Part shown: in pieces, positions 27,617-37,301 of the stretch
Numbering within the stretch: position 1 is the first letter of the stretch
How the letters are laid out: each line of letters begins with the position of its first letter
Assembly (NCBI RefSeq): GCF_001282945.1
Contig: NZ_CDMG01000002.1
Coordinates: forward strand, 213,039-277,038
Length of the DNA stretch: 64,000 nucleotides
Direction: 5' to 3'
Source of the DNA: Helicobacter ailurogastricus
GTDB lineage: Bacteria > Campylobacterota > Campylobacteria > Campylobacterales > Helicobacteraceae
Position numbers and translations under genes: made by a program
The notes under the pieces: model-generated
Told to the model about the DNA's origin: nothing
Database searches by the model: none
The model's input: the letters and a program-made list of their open reading frames with translations, nothing else

Positions 27617-28590
27617 TCCACAAATGTAATTTCTTGCGCCCCACTCTGCCCCCCCGTATGGAGCGCACCTAAGTAAAACCCCCCCGCTCTCATCAAAGCC
27701 CCTAAACTCTCAAGTGGGGCAAGCGCCACCATCCCCACGCCCATATTAAACACCCGCAAGCACTCGCTAAAGTCTATATGCTCTAAGAGCCAGTTAAACA
27801 CGGGCATGCGCGGCAGGGCTTTTAACTCTATTTGCGCGCTTAAGTGAGCGGGCAAGATGCGCAAAAGGTTGCCTTTTAATCCGCCCCCGGTGATGTGCGC
27901 TAGGGAGTGGATTTTGTCTTTCAGGGCGAGCAAGGGCGTGTAAAGCCTTGTAGGGGTTAAAAGAGTTGCTAGGCTCGGGGCGTTTTTAGGCTTGCTCTTT
28001 AAAATCTCTCGCACTAAAGAAAAGCCATTGCTATGCAAACCACTGCTTTTAAAGCCCACTAAAATGTCCCCCGCTTTAATCTTGTCTTTCTTGGCTAAAT
28101 CGCTTTTCTCCGCCAGCCCCACACAAAAGCCCGCCAAATCAAACTCCCCCGCCTTATACACCCCCGGCATTTGCGCGCTCTCTCCGCCGATGAGCGCACA
28201 GCCCGACTCTTTGCACCCAAAAGCCATGCCCTCGATCAAGGCCAAAGTTTGGGCGGGCTCTAGCTTGCTTGTGGCAAAGTAATCCAAGAAAAATAAGGGT
28301 TTGGCAAAGGCACAGATCAAGTCGTTGACATTCATTGCCACTAAGTCTAGCCCTAAGTTATAAAGTTGGTGCGCTTCTTTGGCAAGCTTTAATTTTGTGC
28401 CTATGCCATCGGTGCAAGAGATGAGTACCGGCTCTTTGTAGCCACTAGGCAGAGCACACGCCCCAAAAAATCCGCCCACGCCCTGCAACACGCTTTCATT
28501 ATAGGTTTGGCTGGCTAGAGGGGCGATGGCTTGTATCAGTGCCTGTGCCTTGTCTAAATCCACCCCGCTTTGCTGGTAAGTCCTAACCAT
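27613..28590 (-). CDS. purM: Phosphoribosylformylglycinamidine cyclo-ligase (AIR synthetase)
   Basis: PurM closes the imidazole ring in de novo purine synthesis, using ATP. The 325-residue protein has the full family pattern: TDGIGTKLKLA, MNVNDLICAFAKPLFFLDYF, ALIGGESAQMPG, FKSSGLHSNGFSLVR and HITGGGLKGNLLRIL. Length is normal. It overlaps the yejB-like gene (TAATG) and the SH3 gene (4 bases). To my knowledge H. pylori cannot make IMP de novo and lacks purM, so this gene marks a metabolic difference or a retained remnant of the pathway. Confidence 0.94.
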   Translation of the reverse strand: MVRTYQQSGVDLDKAQALIQAIAPLASQTYNESVLQGVGGFFGACALPSGYKEPVLISCTDGIGTKLKLAKEAHQLYNLGLDLVAMNVNDLICAFAKPLFFLDYFATSKLEPAQTLALIEGMAFGCKESGCALIGGESAQMPGVYKAGEFDLAGFCVGLAEKSDLAKKDKIKAGDILVGFKSSGLHSNGFSLVREILKSKPKNAPSLATLLTPTRLYTPLLALKDKIHSLAHITGGGLKGNLLRILPAHLSAQIELKALPRMPVFNWLLEHIDFSECLRVFNMGVGMVALAPLESLGALMRAGGFYLGALHTGGQSGAQEITFVE

Positions 28591-29654
28591 TAGCGCCGCT
28601 CAAAGTCAATGCGTGGATCGACAAGGGCATAGGTCAAATCGCTGATGAGATTAACCAAAAGCCCCAAGAGCGTAAAGATATACAGCGAGCCAAAAACCAC
28701 GGGGTAATCTCTGTTAATCAAGCTATCAAAGCTCAACAGCCCTAGCCCGTCCAAGCTAAAGATGATCTCAATCAACAAACTCCCACTAAAAAACACCCCC
28801 AAAAATGCGCTAGGAAATCCGGCAATGACTAAGAGCATAGCGTTTCTAAAAACATGCCCGTAAAAAATGCGATTCTCCCCCGCCCCCTTTGCTCTAGCCG
28901 TGATTAAATACAGCTTACCCATTTCATCTAAAAAGGAGTTTTTCACAAGCAGGGTGAGGCTGGCAAAGCCCCCGATGCTCATGCACAGCACGGGCAGGGC
29001 GATGTGCCATAAATAATCTTTGATCTTGCCAAGGGTGCTTAAGCTGTCAAAATTGTCACTGACTAGCCCCTTTAGGGGAAAAATGTGCCAATAAGTGCCC
29101 GAGGCAAACAACACGATCAGCACGAGCGCAAAGAGAAAAGAGGGGATGGCGTTAGCCACCACCACCGCCACACTGCTAGCCATGTCAAAGCCTGAATTGT
29201 TGCGCCGTGCCTTGAGAATGCCAAGCGGGATAGAGATGAGATAAATTAAAAGCGTGCTGAAAAAACCCAAAGAGATAGATACGGGCAGTTTTTCTTTAAT
29301 CAAATCCACCACGCTGATTTGGCGGTAAAAACTCTGCCCGAAGTCAAAGCAAAGGTATTTCTTCAGCATGAGGACATAGCGTTGCCAAAGGGGTTTGTCA
29401 AAGCCATAGAGTTTTGTCAGCTCCTGATAAAGCGCGCTATCCATGCCCTGTGCCCCCTTGTAGCGACTCTCATTTAGTTGGCTTTCTTTCAAATTTAAAG
29501 TTTTGCTCTCTTGGTTGGTGGCGTTGGTGAGTCTTGCCATCATCTGCTCCACAGGCCCGCCCGGCGCGCCCTGTATGATGAAAAAATTTAAGGTGATGAT
29601 GCCAAATAAAGTGGGGATCAAAAGCAAGAGTCGTTTTAGGGTGTAAAAAAGCAT
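28590..29654 (-). CDS. Peptide ABC transporter permease, YejB/DppB type
   Basis: Inner-membrane permease of a peptide importer, 354 residues, about six membrane helices. The APGGPVEQ-like start ([11 protein letters not shown]), the charged insert after TM1 (about residues 40-75) and [14 protein letters not shown] resemble YejB, the permease for microcin C-like peptides in E. coli, more than DppB. The EAA loop motif lies around [19 protein letters not shown]. Only this permease and the binding protein are here; the second permease and ATPases must be elsewhere. Confidence 0.88.
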   Translation of the reverse strand: MLFYTLKRLLLLIPTLFGIITLNFFIIQGAPGGPVEQMMARLTNATNQESKTLNLKESQLNESRYKGAQGMDSALYQELTKLYGFDKPLWQRYVLMLKKYLCFDFGQSFYRQISVVDLIKEKLPVSISLGFFSTLLIYLISIPLGILKARRNNSGFDMASSVAVVVANAIPSFLFALVLIVLFASGTYWHIFPLKGLVSDNFDSLSTLGKIKDYLWHIALPVLCMSIGGFASLTLLVKNSFLDEMGKLYLITARAKGAGENRIFYGHVFRNAMLLVIAGFPSAFLGVFFSGSLLIEIIFSLDGLGLLSFDSLINRDYPVVFGSLYIFTLLGLLVNLISDLTYALVDPRIDFERR

Positions 29655-31438
29655 CAGGGCTTTCTCTCTAAATTTTTATCCCACCACAAATAGGGCGAAA
29701 AGCCATAGGGGGGGTTTTTGAGCATGGCGATCTTATCCCAATAAGCGATGCGCCAAAAGGGGGCATGGAAGTGGGGGATCACATAAAAGCCCCACAGCAG
29801 CACTCTGTCTAGTGCCCGCACAGCAGATATTTGACTGGGGCGGTCTTTGGCTTTAATCACCATGTCAATCAAGCCATCAATGGCTGGGTTGGCAATGCCC
29901 GAATAATTTTGACTCCCTGGTTGCGTGGCGCTGCCACTTCCCCAAAAATAGCGTTGCTCATTGCCCGGGAACAAGGATTGCCCGATGCTGCCGACCACCA
30001 TGTCGTAGTCAAATTTTTTCACCCGCCCCATGTATTGGCTCAAATCCACCCTTTGGATTTGCATGGTGATTCCCAAAACCTTTAAGTTTTTGGCATAGGC
30101 TAGGGCCAATCTTTCAAAGGCTTCATTATTGAGTAACATAGTGAAAACAAAGGGTTTATGGGTTTTGGCATTGACGAGTTGGTCATGCACCACCACATAG
30201 CCCGCTTGCTTAAGCAGGGCTTGGGCGTGTTTTAAATTCTCGCGCCGATTGTAGCCCACCTTGATGGGCCCATTGGTGCTGGGCACTAAATAGGGCGTGG
30301 TGAAAATGCGCGGGTTGTATTTTTCTAACTCAGATTTAAACTTCTCTAAATCTTGCAATTCTTGCCCTTGTGGCAAACCGCTAGAGGCAAACACCGAATT
30401 ACTAAAATAACTCTTGGTGCGTTTGTATTGCGAGAAGAAGAGATTTTGATTCGCCCACTCAAAGTCAAAGGCGTAAAAGAGGGCTTCGCGCACTTTTATA
30501 TCTTTAAAAAGCTCTCTTCTGGTGTTCATAAAAAAGCCCTGCATGCCAGAAGGCAAGGCATGCTTGAATAAGACTTTATGGATACGCCCGCTAGATATGC
30601 CCTTGCCCACATAGCCCCTAGCCCACACCTTCGCCGTGCTTTCAAAACGCCAATCGTAAGCCCCGCTTAAAAAGGCTTGCAAAGCGACCGAGTCGTCCTT
30701 GTAGTAGTCAAAACGCACCAAGTCAAAGTTGTATGAGCCCTTTTGCACGGGCAAGTCCCTAGCCCAATAGTTTTTGTTGCGCTCATAGGTGATTTGCTTA
30801 CCTAGGGCAAAGGTTTTAATGGTGTAGGGTCCGCTAGACACGGGCACTAATAGGGGGTTGTTAAAGTCGTGGGTGTCAAAGAAGTGTTTAGGCAAGATTT
30901 GCAGTTGCCCTAAGATGAGGGGCAATTCGCGGTTGTGGGTGTTTTTAAAAGTGAATTTCACATGCCACTTGTCAAGCACCACCGCCTCTTGAATGTCGTG
31001 GTAGTATTGCCTAAAAACGGGGCTGCCCTTTTGCATTAAAATGTCAAAGCTGAATTTCACATCGCTGGCTAAAATCGCCACGCCATCGCTAAATTTGGCC
31101 CTTTTGTCGATCCCAAAAATGACATAAGAATTGTCCTTCGCCACTTGGATGTCGTTGGCGATTAAAGCGTACTGGGCGTAGGGTTCATCCAGGCTTTGGG
31201 CCAAGAGTGTGTCATAAACAAGCTCTAGCCCACTTGCCTTTGTGCCCTTGAGTAAAAAGGGATTGAGGCTATCAAAAGTGCCTAAAGCGTAGTTTTTTAA
31301 AAGTCCGCCCTTGGGGGCGTTCGGGTTGGCGTAATTAAAATGCGTGAAGTTGTGCTGGTACTTTGCGCTTTCACCCAAAGCGATAAAAGGGGTGGCACCT
31401 AGCCACACCCCACACAACGCCCACGCTAAAAGTTTCAC
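29654..31438 (-). CDS. Peptide ABC transporter substrate-binding protein, YejA type
   Basis: A 594-residue periplasmic solute-binding protein of the SBP_bac_5 family. A signal peptide (about 1-22, GTG start) is followed by [17 protein letters not shown], the opening of YejA-type proteins, then [20 protein letters not shown] and the C-terminal [20 protein letters not shown]. It probably binds oligopeptides. It shares one base with the permease gene and overlaps trpS by 4. H. pylori has the equivalent pair next to trpS (HP1251-HP1252, from memory). Confidence 0.9.
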   Translation of the reverse strand: MKLLAWALCGVWLGATPFIALGESAKYQHNFTHFNYANPNAPKGGLLKNYALGTFDSLNPFLLKGTKASGLELVYDTLLAQSLDEPYAQYALIANDIQVAKDNSYVIFGIDKRAKFSDGVAILASDVKFSFDILMQKGSPVFRQYYHDIQEAVVLDKWHVKFTFKNTHNRELPLILGQLQILPKHFFDTHDFNNPLLVPVSSGPYTIKTFALGKQITYERNKNYWARDLPVQKGSYNFDLVRFDYYKDDSVALQAFLSGAYDWRFESTAKVWARGYVGKGISSGRIHKVLFKHALPSGMQGFFMNTRRELFKDIKVREALFYAFDFEWANQNLFFSQYKRTKSYFSNSVFASSGLPQGQELQDLEKFKSELEKYNPRIFTTPYLVPSTNGPIKVGYNRRENLKHAQALLKQAGYVVVHDQLVNAKTHKPFVFTMLLNNEAFERLALAYAKNLKVLGITMQIQRVDLSQYMGRVKKFDYDMVVGSIGQSLFPGNEQRYFWGSGSATQPGSQNYSGIANPAIDGLIDMVIKAKDRPSQISAVRALDRVLLWGFYVIPHFHAPFWRIAYWDKIAMLKNPPYGFSPYLWWDKNLERKP

Positions 31439-32415
31439 GCCAAGCCCATCAGCTCTTTGGCTTTGGCATAGGTCGCTTGGGCGATGGGGCGCACCTTAGC
31501 GCACCCCTCATCGAGCACCTGTTTGACATAGTCGGGGTTTTCTTGTAGGCGTTGGTAGTTCTCTTGTATGGGTTTTAAAGTGGTGCTTAAAAGCTCAATT
31601 AAAGCCGTTTTAAAATGCCCATAGCCCTTGCCTTGAAATTCGGCTTCTATCTGCGCTGGGCTCTGTCCGCTTAAATTCTCATAAATGCCTAGCAAGTTGT
31701 ATATGCCGGGGCGCTCAGGGTCAAAGGCGACCACACCTATAGAGTCGGTGGTGGCTTTTTTAATTTTCTTAGCGATTAAATCCGGGGTGTCTAGCAAAAA
31801 CAGGGCGTGCAAAGGGGCTTTGTGCGATTTACTCATCTTTATCGTGGGGTCGTCTAAGCCCATCACCCTAGCCCCACTTGCAGCGATCAAAGGCTCGGGC
31901 ACTTCAAAGCACTTGCCAAAGTCGCGGTTAAACCTTTGGGCTAAGTTTCGTGCGAGCTCTAAATGTTGCTTTTGATCTTCGCCCACGGGCACGGCGTTGG
32001 TTTGGTAGAGCAAAATGTCCGCCGCCATTAACACAGGGTAGGTAAATAGCCCCGCGCTCACCTGCTCTTGCTTGGCGCTCTTGTCTTTAAATTGCGTCAT
32101 GCGGTGAAGCTCGCCCATGCCCGCCACGCAATTTAACAGCCACGCCAAAGCCCCGTGTTCGTCCATTTGGCTTTGGATAAATAGACTGGACTTTTTCGGG
32201 TCAATGCCACACGCCAGTAAGAGTGTGGCCATTTCTAAGCTTTGTTGGCGCAACTCTTTAGGATCTTTGGGGATGGTGATGGCGTGCGCATTGACGACAC
32301 AAAAGATGTTTTCGTAAATGTCTTGGGCTTGCACCCATTGTTTGATCGCCCCTAGGTAGTTGCCTAAATGCACGCCCCCGGTGGGCTGAATCCCTGAAAA
32401 AACTCTAGCTTTCAT
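31435..32415 (-). CDS. trpS: Tryptophanyl-tRNA synthetase
   Basis: Class I synthetase charging tRNA-Trp, 326 residues. It shows [18 protein letters not shown] (HIGH-type motif), [25 protein letters not shown] and the KMSKS loop [10 protein letters not shown] near residue 195. Length is standard. It overlaps bioC upstream and the yejA-like gene downstream by 4 bases each. Confidence 0.97.
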   Translation of the reverse strand: MKARVFSGIQPTGGVHLGNYLGAIKQWVQAQDIYENIFCVVNAHAITIPKDPKELRQQSLEMATLLLACGIDPKKSSLFIQSQMDEHGALAWLLNCVAGMGELHRMTQFKDKSAKQEQVSAGLFTYPVLMAADILLYQTNAVPVGEDQKQHLELARNLAQRFNRDFGKCFEVPEPLIAASGARVMGLDDPTIKMSKSHKAPLHALFLLDTPDLIAKKIKKATTDSIGVVAFDPERPGIYNLLGIYENLSGQSPAQIEAEFQGKGYGHFKTALIELLSTTLKPIQENYQRLQENPDYVKQVLDEGCAKVRPIAQATYAKAKELMGLA

Positions 32416-33122
32416 GTGTGCTGTCCTAAGAAAAACACCGCTTCATAGCTTAAAGCGGCGTAGGGGGCGTGTAACTTTAAAGCCTTTGCCTTATGGTAGG
32501 GCAAGCCACCCCCGCCCAAAAGTCCGCTCAATTTGAGTTGTTTTAAAAAACTCTCTCTATCTGTAAATTCTTGTTTAAATGTTTCAACCCACATGGTCTG
32601 TTTAAACCCCTTAAAACTTTGCTCTAAAATGCTACACACCTCTTTAGCCCCCCTTAAAGGCGAGCGGGTGTTTAAAAAGGCATGCAACTCGCGCAAACTG
32701 GCAGCGGTATGGATGGCTAAAGCCACCTGCTGGCAACTTTGCGCCAAACGGCCACACACCTTGGCTAAATCCTGCGCCCACTGCAAGGAAGACGCGCCTA
32801 TGACTAGCGTGCTTGGCGCAAAATCCGCTTTTTCAAAGTCCGCACATTCTAAGCGCACGCTCTGGGCCACAAGGCTAGTCGTGGGGTGCATGGCAAGCAT
32901 GGAGGCTGAAATGTCTAGCCCCACAAACTCCCCCACTCTGAGCCCCAAATCAGGCAGTGCTCTTAGCACATTGCCACTCCCACAGCCCAAATCCAGCACC
33001 CGAGCGTAAAACCCGGGAGCTAAAGGGGCGAGCAAGCGCTTAATGATGCAATCTTGCACGCTAGAAAAACATGCATAAGTTTTGGCACTCTTGCTAAAAG
33101 AGTGGCGCACGGCTTCACCCAC
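32412..33122 (-). CDS. bioC: Malonyl-ACP O-methyltransferase BioC-like
   Basis: A class I SAM-dependent methyltransferase of 236 residues with motif [16 protein letters not shown] and the BioC-like opening [18 protein letters not shown]. BioC methylates malonyl-ACP to start pimelate synthesis for biotin. The C-terminal half ([20 protein letters not shown]) agrees with the BioC pattern. GTG start with a G-rich site upstream. Position beside trpS and secG matches HP1254. The function is inferred from family and synteny; other small-molecule methylases share the fold. Confidence 0.8.
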   Translation of the reverse strand: MGEAVRHSFSKSAKTYACFSSVQDCIIKRLLAPLAPGFYARVLDLGCGSGNVLRALPDLGLRVGEFVGLDISASMLAMHPTTSLVAQSVRLECADFEKADFAPSTLVIGASSLQWAQDLAKVCGRLAQSCQQVALAIHTAASLRELHAFLNTRSPLRGAKEVCSILEQSFKGFKQTMWVETFKQEFTDRESFLKQLKLSGLLGGGGLPYHKAKALKLHAPYAALSYEAVFFLGQHT

Positions 33123-33164
33123 AAAGCCCCCTTTAATGCTAAAGTCCTAATTTTAATAAAATTT

Positions 33165-33173
33165 TGCTAAAAT
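33165..33173 (+). promoter_or_regulatory. Extended -10 element upstream of secG
   Basis: TGCTAAAAT is an extended -10 (TGn plus TAAAAT) in the 83-base region between bioC and secG, 33 bases before the chosen secG start. It would drive the secG-frr-pyrE group. Confidence 0.5.
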
Positions 33174-33205
33174 CGCCATTTAATCCTTGCACTTTGGAGC
33201 GTGTG

Positions 33206-33673
33206 TTGAGTAGTCTGTTCTTGGTCTTACAGATTGTACTGGCCGTGTTGATTGTGATTGTCGTTTTGTTGCAAAAGAGCTCGAGCATCGGGCTTGGGGC
33301 TTATAGCGGGAGCAACGAGTCGCTCTTTGGAGCCAAGGGCCCTGCAAGTTTCATGGCAAAGCTCACGATGGTTTTAGGCTTTTTGTTTTTAAGCAACACC
33401 ATCGCGCTAGGCTACTTCTACAATAGGGAGTACAACATCAGCTTGATCGACAGCGCGCCTAAAGTTGCCCCCCTCGTGCCCTTAGTGCCTAAAAACCCCA
33501 CACAAAACAGCCCCTTAAGCAACCCTTTATTGATCCCCAAAGCCCCCGAAAACCCTCTAGCTGTGCCGCTTAAAAAAGAAAAGCACACCCCGCTCTCTTT
33601 GCCCGAGCACAAGAGCGCGCCAAAAAGTGCTCCCAAAAAAGACACAGAAACCAAACAAGACAAAAAGGACTAA
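33206..33673 (+). CDS. secG: Protein-export membrane protein SecG
   Basis: SecG is the third membrane subunit of the SecYEG channel. The protein has two TM helices (about 1-20 and 55-75), the conserved QKSSSIGLGAYSGSNESLFG loop, and a C-terminal Pro/Lys/Ser-rich tail of about 80 residues, long for SecG but usual in Helicobacter. TTG at 33206 is chosen because GGAG lies 6 bases upstream and MSSLFLVLQI resembles the H. pylori N-terminus. GTG at 33203 and an upstream start at 33164 are less likely. Confidence 0.92.
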   Translation: MSSLFLVLQIVLAVLIVIVVLLQKSSSIGLGAYSGSNESLFGAKGPASFMAKLTMVLGFLFLSNTIALGYFYNREYNISLIDSAPKVAPLVPLVPKNPTQNSPLSNPLLIPKAPENPLAVPLKKEKHTPLSLPEHKSAPKSAPKKDTETKQDKKD

Positions 33674-33676
33674 TCC

Positions 33677-34234
33677 ATGTTAAACGAGATTTACAAGCAC
33701 ACCAAGGAGCAAATGCAAAAGAGTTTGCAAGCCTTGAGTAAAGACTTCACAACCCTAAGAAGCGGGCGGGTTTCCATTAGCCTAGTCGATCATGTCCGTG
33801 TGGAGTACTACAACACCCCCACACCCTTAAACCAAGTCGCCTCCGTCATCGCCACAGACGCTTCAACCATCACGATCACCCCTTGGGAGAGGGGGCTTTT
33901 AAAGGACATTGAGCGGGCTTTGCAAGAGGCAAATATCGGGGTCAATCCTAGCAATGATGGCGAAAATGTCAAACTCTTTTTCCCGCCCATGACCATGGAG
34001 CAACGCAAAGAGATTGCCAAAGATGCAAAGGCGATGGGCGAAAAGGCAAAGGTCGCGATCCGCAACATCCGCCAAGAGGCGAACAACCAAATCAAAAAGC
34101 TAGAAAAAGACAAAGCCATTAGCGAAGATGAGAACAAGAGGGCTTTAGCCGAAGTGCAAAAATACACCGATGAGTTCATTAAGAAGATTGACGAGCACAC
34201 CAAAGCCAAAGAAGAAGAGGTCCTAAAGGTCTAG
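33677..34234 (+). CDS. frr: Ribosome recycling factor
   Basis: Splits the post-termination ribosome together with EF-G. The 185-residue protein matches the family along its length: [31 protein letters not shown], a central domain with [18 protein letters not shown], and the C-terminal helix [17 protein letters not shown]. It starts 3 bases after secG, and pyrE starts 2 bases after it. Confidence 0.98.
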   Translation: MLNEIYKHTKEQMQKSLQALSKDFTTLRSGRVSISLVDHVRVEYYNTPTPLNQVASVIATDASTITITPWERGLLKDIERALQEANIGVNPSNDGENVKLFFPPMTMEQRKEIAKDAKAMGEKAKVAIRNIRQEANNQIKKLEKDKAISEDENKRALAEVQKYTDEFIKKIDEHTKAKEEEVLKV

Positions 34235-34236
34235 GC

Positions 34237-34836
34237 ATGGATATTCGCAAAATTTACACCGACTGCGGGGCGCTCTTAGAAGGACATTTTCTGCTCTCTA
34301 GCGGCAACCACTCTAATTTTTACCTGCAATCGGCTAAAGTCTTAGAAGACCCCGCCACTGCGTCTAAATTGGCCCACGCTTTGGCCACAGAGATACAAAA
34401 ATCTAACCTAGAGATCAACACGATTTGCGCGCCGGCTTTGGGGGGGATTTTAGCCGGCTATGAGCTGGCAAGGGCTCTTGGGGTGCGCTTTATCTTCACC
34501 GAGCGGGTGCAAGGGGCTATGTGTTTAAGGCGGGGCTTTAGCGTGCAAAAGGGGGAGAAAATTTTAGTCTGTGAGGACATCATCACCACGGGCGGATCGG
34601 CAATGGAGTCAGCAGCTTGCGTGGAAAGTCTAGGCGCGCAGGTGGTGGGCTTTGCAAGCCTAGCCAATCGGGGCATTTGCCAAAGGGGCTTAAAGCCTGC
34701 ACACAAAGAAGCGTGTAAATTGCCAAACTTGCCCTTCTTTGCCCTCGCAGATTTTAACTTTGACATGTATGCGCCTGAAAACTGCCCGCTGTGCGCCCAC
34801 AGCCAAGCCATCAAACCGGGCAGTCGGGGCAATTAA
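34237..34836 (+). CDS. pyrE: Orotate phosphoribosyltransferase
   Basis: Makes orotidine monophosphate from orotate and PRPP in pyrimidine synthesis. The 199-residue protein has [15 protein letters not shown], the [16 protein letters not shown] segment, and the PRPP-binding motif [17 protein letters not shown]. pyrD, the preceding step of the pathway, lies 2.5 kb downstream. A cysteine-bearing C-terminal tail (CPLCAH) is present. Confidence 0.96.
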   Translation: MDIRKIYTDCGALLEGHFLLSSGNHSNFYLQSAKVLEDPATASKLAHALATEIQKSNLEINTICAPALGGILAGYELARALGVRFIFTERVQGAMCLRRGFSVQKGEKILVCEDIITTGGSAMESAACVESLGAQVVGFASLANRGICQRGLKPAHKEACKLPNLPFFALADFNFDMYAPENCPLCAHSQAIKPGSRGN

Positions 34837-34841
34837 AGGGC

Positions 34842-35255
34842 GTGTGGGCGCAAAATTTTAAAGCCTTGCACGGGCTGGAGAGAATCAAAGCTTTCATTAC
34901 GGACGTGTTTATGCTCTACACCCCGCTTTTGTATTTTGTTACTTATGTGATTTTAGGCTCGGCTCAAGCTTTTAGAGAAAATCAAATGGCGGTTTTTGCC
35001 TGCGTGGGCGGATTTGGCTTGCTTTCGGCTCTCTTTTTAAGCGTGAGCGGACAGACCCCGGGACTACGTTATGTTGGCTTAAAATTAGTGTGCGCTAAAA
35101 CCAACAACAAAGTGGGGTTTTGGCGGGCGTTGTTGCGCTTTTTTGTGTGGCTTTTTGTGGCAAGTACACTTGTGGGCCTGCTTCTGCCCTTGTTTAGCCC
35201 AAAAAATAGGCTTTTACACGATGCGCTGTGCCAAACGGATATGCAAAAGATTTAA
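34842..35255 (+). CDS. RDD-family membrane protein
   Basis: A membrane protein of about 137 residues with three hydrophobic helices and the RDD-family pattern: ERIKAFITDVFMLYTPLLY at the N-terminus, TPGLRYVGLKLV in the middle and LLHDALCQT near the end. GTG at 34842 is the preferred start because it lies just after the pyrE stop; an upstream in-frame ATG (34791) would read through pyrE coding sequence, and TTG at 34866 is also possible. Position matches HP1258. Role unknown; some RDD proteins act in ion transport. Confidence 0.78.
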   Translation: MWAQNFKALHGLERIKAFITDVFMLYTPLLYFVTYVILGSAQAFRENQMAVFACVGGFGLLSALFLSVSGQTPGLRYVGLKLVCAKTNNKVGFWRALLRFFVWLFVASTLVGLLLPLFSPKNRLLHDALCQTDMQKI

Positions 35256-35265
35256 TTCTTTTGGT

Positions 35266-35271
35266 TAGAAT
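35266..35271 (+). promoter_or_regulatory. -10-like element upstream of ppk
   Basis: TAGAAT preceded by GGT lies in the 42-base gap after the RDD gene, 27 bases before the chosen ppk start at 35298. One mismatch to TATAAT; no -35 seen. Confidence 0.35.
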
Positions 35272-35297
35272 GCTCCTTTTATTGCGTGGAGAAAGCT

Positions 35298-37301
35298 GTG
35301 TATTTTAACCGAGAATTGTCGTGGCTTAGATTCAACACGAGGGTTTTAGACCAAGCCTGCGATGAGAGGTTGCCCTTGTTGGAGCGGTTAAAATTCTTGG
35401 CCATTTATGGGACCAATTTAGACGAGTTTTACATGATCCGTGTGGCGGGTTTAAAGCACCTAGCCGACAACAACATGGCGACCGCAAGCCTAGATGGTTT
35501 GAGCCCCAGAGAACAGCTAGAGCGCATACACGCCTATGTCTCCACAGAGCAAAAAATCGTGCAAAAGCAATTTTTAAGCCTAAAAGAGACCCTAAGCAAG
35601 CAGGGCTTGAGTCTAAAAAGCGTGGCGAGCTTGCCTGCTAGATACTTGCCAAAACTGCAAGATTACTTTCACACACACCTTTATCCCATCGTTGTACCAA
35701 CTTTGCTCGATTTAAACCGCCCCTTCCCCTTTGTGCGCAATCTAAGCTTTGGTTTGGTGTTGGCCTTAGAGCGGGGGGAGGGGGAGATGGTCTATGGAGC
35801 GATTAAAATCCCCTCGTTGCTCAAGCGCTTTGTTAAGATGGATACGGGCGTGTTTGTGGCGATAGAAGAGATCGTGCAAAAATACGCCCCGCTGTTGTTT
35901 GAGGGCTACACGATTTTAGAGAGCATGGCGTTTCGCATCACCTGCGATGCGGACATGGAGATCATTGAGGACGAGGGGCATGACCTAGTCGATCGCATCA
36001 GCGAGGAGCTAAGGATTAGAGACAGGGGGGAGGCGGTGCGCTTAGAGGTGGGCGGGGGGAACGCGCATTTACGCCAAATCTTAAGCGCCCAAATGCCCGG
36101 CGTTACTTTGCACCCGAGTCGCATTTTATTGGATTTGGGGCGGCTGTGGGAGTTGGTCGGGCGCAAGGAATACGCCCATTTAAAGGCCCCTGTTTTTGTG
36201 CCCAAAATTTTGCCCCCCCTAAATGGCATTGATTTGTTAGACAGCAAGGCATTTTTTGATCTGCTCGATCAGCAAGACATTTTGCTATTCCACCCCTATG
36301 AAAGTTTTGACCCCATCGTGCGCTTTATCCAACACGCTTCAGCAGATAAAAATGTCGTGGCCATCCGCATGACCTTATATCGAGTCGGCAAAGAGTCGCC
36401 CATTGTCAAAGCCCTCACAGAGGCAGCCCCTTATAAACAAGTGAGCGTGCTTGTTGAGCTCAAAGCCCGCTTTGATGAGGAGAATAATTTACACTGGGCT
36501 AGAGCGCTAGAAAATGCCGGAGCACATGTGATTTATGGGGTGTCTCATTTAAAGGTGCATGCCAAAGTGGCATTAGTGGTGCGCCAAGTGGGCGAGAGCC
36601 TAAAAGAATATGTCCATGTCAGCACGGGCAATTACAACACGCTTTCGGCCAAGGTCTATACGGACTTGAGCCTACTTAGTGCCAACCCTAAAATCGCGCA
36701 TGACACCCTAAAACTTTTCCACTCTCTAGGCACGGGTGTGAGCGCGCGGACACATTTAAGCACGCTCTTTATGGCACCTAGACAAATCAAGTCCAAGGTC
36801 TTAGATTCGATTGCCCGCGAAATGAGTTTTAAACACAAGGGGCGGATCATTTTTAAAGCCAATGCACTTGTGGATAAAGACATCATCGATTGTCTGTACC
36901 AAGCTTCGCAAGCGGGGGTGAAAATCGATCTACTGGTGCGGGGGATTTGTTGTTTGCGCCCACAGGTTAAGGGGGTGAGTGAAAATATCCGTGTTTTCTC
37001 CATTGTGGGTAAATATTTAGAGCACGCCCGCATTTATTACTTCGCCCACGACACAAGCAAGCTGTATTTTTCCAGCGCGGACATGATGCCGCGCAACTTA
37101 GAAAAACGGGTTGAATTGTTTGTACCCGCCACTTCTAAGGCGATCCAAAGAAAAATGCTGCACATTTTGCACCTACAACTTAAGGACAATGCCCAAACCT
37201 ACGCCCTGCAAACGGGGGGCAATTATGTCCGCCTAACGCCCACAAACACGCCCTTAAACGCCCAAATCCTGTATGAAGAGATTGTGAGCAACATCAAATG
37301 A
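35298..37301 (+). CDS. ppk: Polyphosphate kinase
   Basis: PPK1 builds polyphosphate from ATP and is linked to stress survival. The protein of about 667 residues opens with FNRELSWLRFN, and holds the phospholipase-D-like catalytic halves with NVVAIRMTLYRVG, the autophosphorylated histidine in SHLKVHAKVALV, STGNYN, and the second site near the C-terminus (EHARIYYF, YFSSADMMPRNLEKRVE). GTG at 35298 is preferred to GTG at 35286 because GGAG lies 6 bases before it. pyrD overlaps its end by 4 bases. Confidence 0.95.
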   Translation: MYFNRELSWLRFNTRVLDQACDERLPLLERLKFLAIYGTNLDEFYMIRVAGLKHLADNNMATASLDGLSPREQLERIHAYVSTEQKIVQKQFLSLKETLSKQGLSLKSVASLPARYLPKLQDYFHTHLYPIVVPTLLDLNRPFPFVRNLSFGLVLALERGEGEMVYGAIKIPSLLKRFVKMDTGVFVAIEEIVQKYAPLLFEGYTILESMAFRITCDADMEIIEDEGHDLVDRISEELRIRDRGEAVRLEVGGGNAHLRQILSAQMPGVTLHPSRILLDLGRLWELVGRKEYAHLKAPVFVPKILPPLNGIDLLDSKAFFDLLDQQDILLFHPYESFDPIVRFIQHASADKNVVAIRMTLYRVGKESPIVKALTEAAPYKQVSVLVELKARFDEENNLHWARALENAGAHVIYGVSHLKVHAKVALVVRQVGESLKEYVHVSTGNYNTLSAKVYTDLSLLSANPKIAHDTLKLFHSLGTGVSARTHLSTLFMAPRQIKSKVLDSIAREMSFKHKGRIIFKANALVDKDIIDCLYQASQAGVKIDLLVRGICCLRPQVKGVSENIRVFSIVGKYLEHARIYYFAHDTSKLYFSSADMMPRNLEKRVELFVPATSKAIQRKMLHILHLQLKDNAQTYALQTGGNYVRLTPTNTPLNAQILYEEIVSNIK

